Origin: Mycobacterium asiaticum | GTDB taxonomy: Bacteria > Actinomycetota > Actinomycetes > Mycobacteriales > Mycobacteriaceae | NCBI RefSeq assembly: GCF_001673315.1 | Contig: NZ_LZLQ01000111.1 | Span: forward strand, 1-64,000 | DNA length: 64,000 nt | Direction: 5' to 3' | In this document: positions 17,356 through 24,276 of the stretch, piece by piece | How the letters are laid out: the number at the start of each line of letters is the position of its first letter | Position numbering within the stretch: position 1 is the first letter of the stretch | Position numbers and translations under genes: made by a program | The notes under the pieces: generated by a model | Databases searched by the model: none | Told to the model about the DNA's origin: nothing | What the model saw: only the letters and a program-made list of their open reading frames with translations

Positions 17356-17397
17356 TCACCCGGGTGAAGTGGTGGTTGGGGTGATGACAGTTCACCC
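17356..17397. promoter_or_regulatory. Composite operator, copy D (in the 17181-17509 gap)
   Basis: TCACCCGGGTGA lies at 17356-17367, GGGTGA at 17379-17384 (+23) and TCACCC at 17392-17397 (+36). This matches copy B in every half-site and spacing. It lies 113 bp before the SDR gene at 17510. The remainder of the 329-bp gap shows no gene or other clear element. Confidence 0.8.
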
Positions 17398-17509
17398 CGC
17401 CTGGCCGCAGCCTCAGTACGAGTAGACAGCTTCGTACGTTACGCACCGTTTGATACGGCAAGCGGGGGTCCAGTCGGAGCCTCAGGAGAACCGGAAGGGA
17501 CTTCGAGCT

Positions 17510-18280
17510 ATGCATTTTGAGGCCAAGAAGGCGATTGTTGTCGGGGGCAGCGCCGGCATGGGCCGCCAGGTCGCACTTGACGTTGTCGAGCATGGTGGCA
17601 GCGCGGTGATCGTCGCACGCTCGAAAGCCCGGGTCGACGACACTGTCGCTGAACTGACTAGCCGGGGTGGCGAGGCCTGGGGGATTACTGCCGAGCTGGC
17701 CGACCGCAGTGCGGTCGCTGACGTTCAGCGTGTGCTTTCCGAGCATCACGGCGACGCGACACTGCTCGTCAACGCGGCCGGATTCTTCATCCCCAAGCCA
17801 TTTCTCGAGTATGACGCGCAGTTTTACGACTCCTACATGGAGCTCAACTATGCCCTGTTCTTTCTGACGCAGACCGTCGTTGCGGGCATGATCTCCCGGG
17901 GCGAGGGTGGGTCCATCGTCAACATCGGCAGCATGTGGGCACACCAGGCGATCGGCCGAACCCCGTCGGCTGGGCACTCCATGCAAAAGGCGGGGTTGCA
18001 CGCGCTCACCCACAATCTGGCTATTGAGCTTGCCCCGCACAAGATTCGCGTCAACGCGGTGGCGCCGGCTGCCGTGAAGACCCCCGCTCTGGAGCGGTGG
18101 GTCCCGAAAGACGAGATCGACGCCACGCTCGACAGTTTCGCGCCGTTTCATCCATTGGGTCGAGTCGGCACCCCCGCCGACGTCGCCAACGCCGTCATGT
18201 ATCTGCTCTCCGACCAAGCCGGCTGGGTCACCGGCGCAATCCTCAACGTCGACGGCGGCGTCATGGCCGGGCGCAACTGA
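17510..18280 (+). CDS. Short-chain dehydrogenase/reductase with His at the catalytic Tyr
   Basis: The 256-residue classical SDR has the cofactor loop [16 protein letters not shown] near residue 10, the NAG-equivalent VNAAGFF near residue 90 and the C-terminal [12 protein letters not shown]. The active-site Ser is in NIGSMWAHQ, but the usual YxxxK motif reads HSMQK: the proton-donating Tyr is His while the Lys is kept. It may therefore be a weak reductase, an enzyme using other chemistry, or a binding protein. ATG 17510 follows ggaaggga. It is the first gene behind operator copy D and leads the cupin, RidA, NmrA and cupin genes. Confidence 0.85.
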   Translation: MHFEAKKAIVVGGSAGMGRQVALDVVEHGGSAVIVARSKARVDDTVAELTSRGGEAWGITAELADRSAVADVQRVLSEHHGDATLLVNAAGFFIPKPFLEYDAQFYDSYMELNYALFFLTQTVVAGMISRGEGGSIVNIGSMWAHQAIGRTPSAGHSMQKAGLHALTHNLAIELAPHKIRVNAVAPAAVKTPALERWVPKDEIDATLDSFAPFHPLGRVGTPADVANAVMYLLSDQAGWVTGAILNVDGGVMAGRN

Positions 18281-18396
18281 CCGGACCGTGACGCGGCAGG
18301 CCTGCATCACGAAAATCACTGTCGCACCGGACAATAGAATGCGAATGAGCTAGGTCGAATGTCCTGTGCATGGGAGAAGGCTGGGGAGAGATTGCA

Positions 18397-18927
18397 GTGA
18401 CAAACGACATCTTGAGGCCGGGCGGCCCGCCAGCTAAGTCTGTCGGCCGTAACGAAGGCAAGGCGGTATTCCTTGGCACAGTCGGTGTCCGCCACATCCT
18501 CGATAAGGTTCAGGCCGAAGGACGTTTCTCCGTCCTCGAACATCCGATGTCCCCCCGAGCGCTGGCCTCACCGCTGCATCGCCACCACAACGAAGATGAG
18601 TACAGCTGGATTATCGAGGGACGCGTAGGCGCATTGCTCGGCGACGAGGTGCTCTACGGCGGGCCTGGCGACTTCATTTTCAAGCCGCGAGCCCAATGGC
18701 ACACTTTCTGGAACGCGGGCGATGAGCCCGCTCGCATCCTTGAGATCATCTCTCCCGCAGGTTTTGAGCAGTTTTTCGACGAGCTAGCTGGTTTCGGCGG
18801 TGTGGACAAGATATCGGCAGAGAACCTGGACGAACTATGCGCAAGGTACGACCTGGAGATGGATGTCGACAGCGTCCCCGAACTGTGCAAACGCTTCAAT
18901 CTGCAATTCCCGGGTGAGCCCATCTGA
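18397..18927 (+). CDS. Cupin-domain protein
   Basis: The roughly 176-residue cytoplasmic cupin has motif 1 SPLHRHHNEDEYSWIIEG and motif 2 GGPGDFIFKPRAQWHTFWN, so the His/Glu metal ligands are all present. Such single cupins include dioxygenases and isomerases as well as non-enzymatic binders. GTG 18397 after ggggagag is the preferred start; an in-frame ATG at 18370 is also open. It lies about 115 bp after the SDR on the same strand. Confidence 0.82.
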   Translation: MTNDILRPGGPPAKSVGRNEGKAVFLGTVGVRHILDKVQAEGRFSVLEHPMSPRALASPLHRHHNEDEYSWIIEGRVGALLGDEVLYGGPGDFIFKPRAQWHTFWNAGDEPARILEIISPAGFEQFFDELAGFGGVDKISAENLDELCARYDLEMDVDSVPELCKRFNLQFPGEPI

Positions 18928-19044
18928 TGGCCAACAAAATTTCACAAGCGCTGCGGAGCAACGCTTCTGACTACCCCTACTCGCGTCCGGGCAACGTGAG
19001 CACCCGGACCAACAACTGACCAACCAATGAAGGGAAGCCCTCAC

Positions 19045-19473
19045 ATGTCCAGTCTCGAATATTTCGACACCCCCGGGTACGGCGAGATCGCCCGTGCCCG
19101 TAACTACTACAGCCAGGCTCTGCGCGTCGGCGATCGTATCGAGATCTCCGGCCAAGGCGGCTGGGAGGCGGATTTCACCCTGTCGGTCACGTCTCTGGAG
19201 GACGAGATCGGCAAGGCGTGCGACAACGTCGAAAAGACCCTCGCCGAGGCGGGCGCCACCTGGCTCGACGTCGTTAACGTCCACTCCTACCACGTCCCCA
19301 CCACGGACAATTCCATTGGTGAACAACACATGTCACTGATGGTGGACCAGTTCCGCAAGCGGTTCGGCCAACATCTGCCGCTGTGGACCGCGGTGGGCGT
19401 CAAGGCGCTCGCGCTGCCCGACCAGCACGTCGAGATCGAGGTCGTCGCCATCGTCGGATCCGGCAGCAAGTAG
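19045..19473 (+). CDS. RidA/YjgF-family protein, second copy
   Basis: The 142-residue RidA-fold protein includes RIEISGQGGWEADFTLS, a helix with CDNVEKTLAEAGATWLDVV, and the terminal HVEIEVVAIVG. As in the copy at 13461, the Arg of the RPARS-like motif is missing (the segment reads LPLWTAVGV). The canonical enamine/imine deaminase activity is therefore doubtful. ATG 19045 follows gaagggaag at a good distance. The sequence is only distantly similar to the first RidA copy, so it is not a recent duplication. Confidence 0.85.
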   Translation: MSSLEYFDTPGYGEIARARNYYSQALRVGDRIEISGQGGWEADFTLSVTSLEDEIGKACDNVEKTLAEAGATWLDVVNVHSYHVPTTDNSIGEQHMSLMVDQFRKRFGQHLPLWTAVGVKALALPDQHVEIEVVAIVGSGSK

Positions 19474-19544
19474 AAGCCGCAACCAGGTCGCGATGCGACG
19501 CTCCGAGAAATCAAATCAGTAATAGGCACTCTGAAAGGTTCGTC

Positions 19545-20312
19545 ATGAAGATCGTAGTCGTTGGCGGTCACGGCCTTATCGGGTCGAAAGTAGCGGCCAA
19601 GCTCTCCGCGCAGGGACACGAGGTGATCATCGCCTCACGTCGATCAGGCGTCGACTCACTCACCGGTGAGGGTCTCGCCGACGCCGTCACGGGTGCCGAC
19701 GTCCTGGTGGACGTCGCGGACTCACCGTTGTTCGACGATGAGCCTGTAATGCATTTCTTCACGACCACGACGACGAATCTTCTCTCTGCTGAACAGGAAG
19801 CGGGAGTCGGACACCATGTCGCGTTGTCCGTAGTGGGTGCGCAGATCATGCCCGATAGCGGCTACAACACCGCCAAGGCAGCGCAAGAAAACCTGATCAA
19901 GAAATCAGGACGGCCCTATTCGATCGTGCGGGCTACTCCGTTTTACGAATTCGCCGTCGGCTTGGCCGATTCCGCGACCGACGGAGACATCGTCAGATTG
20001 CCGCACGCCTTGTTCCGTCCTATGGCGGCGGACGATGTGGCAACCGCGGTGGCGCACGCGGCCGTCGGACGTCCTACCAACGGAGTAACGGAAATCGCCG
20101 GACCGGAAGCAATGGGGATGGACGACTTCGTCCGCACCGGACTTGCCGCCATTGGTGATCAACGTCGGGTTGTGACCGACCCAAAAGCGCCATACTTCGG
20201 TGCGGTGATCGATGATCACACCCTCGCACCTGACGAGAACGCCACCATCTTCACCACTCGATACTCGGACTGGATCGACGCACACACCAACCACCGCATT
20301 GAAGCAAACTGA
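19545..20312 (+). CDS. NmrA/atypical SDR family NAD(P)-binding protein
   Basis: The 255-residue protein starts MKIVVVGGHGLIGSKVAAKL, a GxxGxxG Rossmann loop of the extended or atypical SDR type. YNTAKAAQENL (a YxxxK motif) lies near residue 112 and RPYSIVRATPFYEF near 130, as in NmrA-like NADPH sensors and nucleoside-diphosphate-sugar epimerase-like proteins. It may be a reductase or a redox sensor. It lies about 70 bp after the RidA gene and 22 bp before the next cupin. Confidence 0.82.
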   Translation: MKIVVVGGHGLIGSKVAAKLSAQGHEVIIASRRSGVDSLTGEGLADAVTGADVLVDVADSPLFDDEPVMHFFTTTTTNLLSAEQEAGVGHHVALSVVGAQIMPDSGYNTAKAAQENLIKKSGRPYSIVRATPFYEFAVGLADSATDGDIVRLPHALFRPMAADDVATAVAHAAVGRPTNGVTEIAGPEAMGMDDFVRTGLAAIGDQRRVVTDPKAPYFGAVIDDHTLAPDENATIFTTRYSDWIDAHTNHRIEAN

Positions 20313-20334
20313 ATGGGAATGGCAGCCGTTTGAC

Positions 20335-20745
20335 ATGTTGCTGAATACGACTGACTCCGAATCGAATTCAACGATGACGGTGCTGCAGGAAGTGCGGTCG
20401 CCGTTGATTCCTGAAGATGCCCACGTGTTGACCGTTCTCATCAAACATGCACCGGGCGCGCCTGGTTACCCGCCACATCGGCTTCCTGGCGGCCCGGGGT
20501 TCGGGTTCATGATCGACGGTGAGATGCTGTTCGAACTCGAGGGTGAAGCGCCACGCGTTCTTCGCGCAGGAGATGCGTTTTGGGGACCAGGCGGTGACGC
20601 GATCCACTATCAGGACGCGAACAACCGCACCGACATTCCTTGTAGTTTCGTCCTCACGATGTTCTGCGTGCCAGGGCGACCCGTACTCGAACAGGTCCCC
20701 GAGGAGGAACTCGCGAAGCGAAAGGGACTGCGCGCCAACAGTTGA
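20335..20745 (+). CDS. Cupin-like protein with a reduced metal site
   Basis: The 136-residue cupin fold is recognised from GYPPHRLPGGPGFGFMIDG and LRAGDAFWGPGGDAIHYQ. Motif 1 keeps only one of the two HxH histidines, so the metal site is altered compared with the cupins at 9850 and 18397. ATG 20335 follows a six-codon open frame that ends 1 bp before it. It is the last gene of the plus-strand island and converges on the peptidase gene at 20790. Confidence 0.72.
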   Translation: MLLNTTDSESNSTMTVLQEVRSPLIPEDAHVLTVLIKHAPGAPGYPPHRLPGGPGFGFMIDGEMLFELEGEAPRVLRAGDAFWGPGGDAIHYQDANNRTDIPCSFVLTMFCVPGRPVLEQVPEEELAKRKGLRANS

Positions 20746-20789
20746 CCGGCACCGGGGGCTGAGGTGGGGGAGCCGGGCCCACCCGACGG

Positions 20790-21485
20790 TCACTCGAAAA
20801 GCTGATCGAGTGCTTTTCGTTCGAGTTCAACCCAACGTCTGATCTGCCCCCGGACCTTCTCCACTTCTTCGGGGCTCAGGTGCTGGGCGCCGTCCGGCGT
20901 GATGCGGCATATATCCATCGGGCCCCCGACGCTAGGCGAGGAAGCATCCAGTGCGTCGAGCACTCGCAGCGCGGAAACCACGCCGTGGTCCACGTCGCGC
21001 TCGGTCATGCGAAAGTGCGCCAACAAAGCATGCGCCTGTTGTGCCATGGCCGCGCCGCTGCCAATGGCTTGGAAGCCGGTCTGCGCGTGGTGTCCGACCA
21101 GACCGTTCGGGTCCACGTCGATGATGAACGGGGTGTCCCCGGCATAGCCCGCCGCAAGAACGTAAGTGGCTGGTGTGCCCGCGGATTGCTGGGCTGGGAC
21201 ATGCTCGATGTAATTCTCGTAGTGATGCTTGAGCACCGGAAGAACCCGCGCTTGCAGGGCATGGCCTATTTCCTTGGCCTCCACCACGGACTCGGCCTCT
21301 GAGTTGAAGATCTGCTCCAGGTCGTAGAGCACAGCGCGGGATCCGCTGCCGCCCCACGCGGCGTGCCTTCCCAGCGGATGCAGCTTCTGGGCGGGGTAGG
21401 TGAGACCTCGCCCGCCATCGGTGATCTGCGAATCGGAGGCCATCACAATGCCGTCGGCACAGCGGAGTGCCAGAACGACGGTCAT
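20790..21485 (-). CDS. Stand-alone proteasome-like Ntn hydrolase (threonine peptidase)
   Basis: The 231-residue protein begins MTVVLALRCADGIVMASDSQ. Removing the initiator Met would expose Thr1 directly, without a propeptide. Counting from this Thr, Asp17 (ASDSQ) and Lys33 (PAQKLH) fall exactly where the catalytic Asp and Lys of proteasome beta subunits and HslV lie, and a later AIGSGAAMAQQ matches the conserved Ser-Gly segment. An active peptidase is therefore likely. It is not the usual mycobacterial PrcB, which has a propeptide and lies beside prcA and pup; it resembles the HslV/Anbu-like group. It lies 12 bp after the desaturase on the same strand, so the two are co-transcribed. Target and partner ATPase are unknown. 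Confidence 0.8.
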   Translation of the reverse strand: MTVVLALRCADGIVMASDSQITDGGRGLTYPAQKLHPLGRHAAWGGSGSRAVLYDLEQIFNSEAESVVEAKEIGHALQARVLPVLKHHYENYIEHVPAQQSAGTPATYVLAAGYAGDTPFIIDVDPNGLVGHHAQTGFQAIGSGAAMAQQAHALLAHFRMTERDVDHGVVSALRVLDALDASSPSVGGPMDICRITPDGAQHLSPEEVEKVRGQIRRWVELERKALDQLFE

Positions 21486-21497
21486 GGGACGGTCCGC

Positions 21498-22721
21498 TCA
21501 GATGGCATCTGCTGATCGTCTCACGGACAGGCGTTGTCTGGGGCGCGTCGCACGGAACCGGAAGGCCGTACGCCGCCATTGACGTACCGGCGCTGTTGGA
21601 GGTTGCGCCGGGGCAGCGGTGGTGTCTGCGTCGCCGGCACTGGTGGTGCTTGCTGAGCGGTCTGGCAGCGCCAATTCGTGGATGATGCGCACCGTCTGTA
21701 GGAACTGACCCAGCAGCGGGCCAGTGGTATAGGGCACGTCGTACGCCTCGCATAACGCTCGCACCCGAGTGGCGATCTCGGGGTAACGATTGCTGGGCAG
21801 ATCTGGGAAAAGATGGTGCTCGATCTGATAGCACAAATTACCGCTGGAGAACGCCAGCAGCGGACCGGCGTTGAAGTTCGCGGTCCCCAGCATTTGACGC
21901 AAATACCAGTGCGCCTTACTTTCCTGTTCGACTACCGCCGGAGCGAACTTCTCTGTCCCATCGGGGAAGTGGCCGCAGAAGATGACCACATAAGCCCATA
22001 GATTGCGCAAAGTGTTGGCAGCGATATTCGCGCCCAATGTCCGGCGCCACCGAGAGCGGCTCAGGGCTGGAAGTATCAGGTAGTCCTTGGCCATCTGCCG
22101 GCCGACCTTATTGAGGACCGCCCGCGATTGTGCGCTCTTGTCCTCTGCTGTCGTGGCGCGCTGCTGCGCGGCGTGGAAGCCATGACGAGCGATACCCCAT
22201 TCAAAACCGATCGCCAGCAACAGGTTCCGCAGCGCCTGCATCCGGTGGCGCGGTTGCCACGGTTGATCACGGGTTACCCGCGTGACGCCGAAGCCGAGGT
22301 CATCGTCCATACCGAGGACGTTGGTGAACTTGTGATGGATGTAGTTGTGGGAATACCGCCACTGCGACGACAGTCCGGCCATGTCCCATTCCCAGGTGTT
22401 GGAGTGGATTTCCGGGTCGTTCATCCAATCCCACTGCCCGTGACCGACGTTGTGGCCGATCTCCATGTTCTCGACGCACTTGGCGAAGGCCAGCGCTGCG
22501 CTGCCCGCAAGCCATCCCGTTTTGGACCGGCTAGCGGCAATCACGAAGCGCGCACCCACTTCCAGTCCGCGTTGAAACGCGATGGTGCGGCGGATGTAGG
22601 CGGCGTCGCGCGCGCCGAGGGACTCTTCGACGTCTCGACGGATCGCGTCGAGTTCGGCGCCAAGCGTTTGAACGTCAAGCTCGCTCAAATGCGCATACTG
22701 CGCGACGTCGGTAACAGCCAT
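21498..22721 (-). CDS. Membrane fatty-acid desaturase (DesA3-like)
   Basis: The roughly 407-residue membrane di-iron desaturase has the three histidine boxes: GHNVGHGQWDW near residue 95, SHNYIHHKFTN near 130, and CYQIEHHLFPDLP near 310. Proteins of this type introduce a delta-9 double bond into stearoyl-CoA or related acyl chains and need an electron-donating reductase. No such reductase is adjacent here. ATG 22721 is preferred. The C-terminal 45 residues are Ala/Thr/Pro-rich and then basic. The proteasome-like peptidase follows directly, which is unusual for a desaturase. Confidence 0.88.
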   Translation of the reverse strand: MAVTDVAQYAHLSELDVQTLGAELDAIRRDVEESLGARDAAYIRRTIAFQRGLEVGARFVIAASRSKTGWLAGSAALAFAKCVENMEIGHNVGHGQWDWMNDPEIHSNTWEWDMAGLSSQWRYSHNYIHHKFTNVLGMDDDLGFGVTRVTRDQPWQPRHRMQALRNLLLAIGFEWGIARHGFHAAQQRATTAEDKSAQSRAVLNKVGRQMAKDYLILPALSRSRWRRTLGANIAANTLRNLWAYVVIFCGHFPDGTEKFAPAVVEQESKAHWYLRQMLGTANFNAGPLLAFSSGNLCYQIEHHLFPDLPSNRYPEIATRVRALCEAYDVPYTTGPLLGQFLQTVRIIHELALPDRSASTTSAGDADTTAAPAQPPTAPVRQWRRTAFRFRATRPRQRLSVRRSADAI

Positions 22722-23104
22722 CAATGTCCTCGTTCGATTCGGCAGCTGCCAAAAGGCCGGGCTGGTACCAGTGGTCTCAGTGGGTCAATGTCAAGGGACG
22801 GTTCCCCGCCGCAGGAGAACCGAACGTTCCGGGGGCGCGATCAGTTTCGTCGAGCCGTCAGCACCGCTCTCAGGCGCGGCGCTGCGCCGGTGTTGTTCGC
22901 CAGGCATATACCCCGCGCTGTGGAGAGCAAACGTCGCCACCAAACCGCTCTGACCACGCTCGCATGCTGAATCTAACGCTCTTCCGGGTCATTTCTGCAA
23001 ATTGCGACGTGATTACTCGGCGTGCACATAAGCTCCGGCTACCTGGTCGATCGGTACTGGCCAACTCGTTTTGAGCCGGTGCCCGGAGCGGTTGGAGCGG
23101 TCCG
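22722..23104. other. Divergent intergenic region between desaturase and PE-lipase
   Basis: These 383 bp lie between two divergently transcribed genes and must hold both promoters. I see no credible reading frame. No palindrome longer than about 6 bp per arm stood out, and neither the TCACCCGGGTGA operator nor a KstR-like site is present. Confidence 0.5.
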
Positions 23105-24262
23105 TTGTCGTACTTTGTTGGCTTGCCGGAAGTGATGTCCGCGGCGGCGACCAACGTGGCCTCGATCGGTTCGACGTTGGTGACGGCGAACCGGGGCGCG
23201 GCCGGCGCCACCATGGAGGTGTTGGCTGCAGCCGAGGACGAGGTCTCATCGGCTATAGCGGACTTGTTTTCCGCGCACGGCCGGGGTTACCAGGCTGTCA
23301 GCGCGCAGGCGACGGCGTTTCATCAGCGCTTCGTGCAGACGTTGGCCGGCGCGACCGAAGCGTATGCCGCCGCGGAGGCGGCCGCCGCTGCGCCTTTGGC
23401 GGCCGTCGAGCGGGCGGTGCTGGCTGTCCAGCAGCTCCCCGCGAGCGTGGCAACCGATATCAGCGCATTCCTTTCCGGTCCAAGTCTCTTCGAAAAGCTG
23501 GTTAGCGGTGATCTGCCGCCGTTGTCGTGGCTCGCGGGAAATGAGCCGCCTCCGCTGCTGAATCTGCTGCTGGGCCAAACGGTGCAGTACAGCACGTACG
23601 ACGGTATGCGGGTCGTGCAGATCACCCCAGCTCATCCCACCGGCGAGTACGTGGTGGCCATTCATGGCGGTGCGTTCGTGTTTCCGCCCTCTATCTTTCA
23701 CTGGCTCAACTATTCGGTGACGGCCTACCAGACCGGAGCGACCTTCCAGGTGCCGATCTACCCGCTGGTACAGCAAGGGGGTACCGCCGGCGGGGTGGTG
23801 CCGCGGATGGCAGGCCTCATCTCTGCGCAGATCGCTCAGCACGGATTCCAGAACGTCAGCGTGGTCGGCGACTCTGCCGGCGGCAACCTCGCATTAGCGG
23901 CGGTGCAGTACATGGCCGGTCAGAATGTTCCCCTACCGGCGTCCATGGTGTTGTTGTCGCCGTGGCTGGATGTGGGGACCGGAGGGCTCGGCAAGCTGTG
24001 GGCGGGCAATCTTGCAACGACCAACCCGCTGGTGAGTCCGTTGTATGGATCAATCACCGGACTTCCGCCGACATACGTTTACTCGGGTTCGCTGGATTCA
24101 CTCGCACAACAGGCCGCCGTCCTCGAGCAAACAGCGCTGGCGCAAGGTGCCCCATTCAAGTTCGTACTGGAAGCCGGCGGAATTCACGACTGGATTCTGC
24201 TCACTCCCGCTGGGTTGCTCTACTGGCCGCAGATTAATCAACAACTCGGCATTGCGGCCTGA
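23105..24262 (+). CDS. PE-domain alpha/beta hydrolase (LipY-type PE-lipase)
   Basis: The 385-residue protein has an N-terminal PE domain (about residues 1-100; YFVGLPEVMSAAATNVASIG, with the helix ending in AYAAAEAA, the YxxxD/E type VII secretion signal). It is joined by a short linker to a hormone-sensitive-lipase-type hydrolase. The oxyanion motif HGGAF, nucleophile elbow GDSAGGN, Asp in YSGSLDS and His in GGIHDW form a complete catalytic set. PE-lipases such as LipY are exported by ESX-5 and hydrolyse acylglycerols at the cell envelope. The start is TTG 23105. A paralogue lies at 26292, on the other side of the kinase gene. Confidence 0.88.
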   Translation: MSYFVGLPEVMSAAATNVASIGSTLVTANRGAAGATMEVLAAAEDEVSSAIADLFSAHGRGYQAVSAQATAFHQRFVQTLAGATEAYAAAEAAAAAPLAAVERAVLAVQQLPASVATDISAFLSGPSLFEKLVSGDLPPLSWLAGNEPPPLLNLLLGQTVQYSTYDGMRVVQITPAHPTGEYVVAIHGGAFVFPPSIFHWLNYSVTAYQTGATFQVPIYPLVQQGGTAGGVVPRMAGLISAQIAQHGFQNVSVVGDSAGGNLALAAVQYMAGQNVPLPASMVLLSPWLDVGTGGLGKLWAGNLATTNPLVSPLYGSITGLPPTYVYSGSLDSLAQQAAVLEQTALAQGAPFKFVLEAGGIHDWILLTPAGLLYWPQINQQLGIAA

Positions 24263-24276
24263 CCGGCAGTCGGCGT

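Noticed and set aside
7609..20745. Horizontal mobile island carrying an integrase or IS element
   Set aside because: No transposase, integrase, tRNA or flanking direct repeat was found in or around it; transfer cannot be argued from this window.
20790..21485. Core mycobacterial proteasome beta subunit PrcB
   Set aside because: There is no propeptide, no prcA or pup next to it, and the sequence is closer to the HslV/Anbu-like group.
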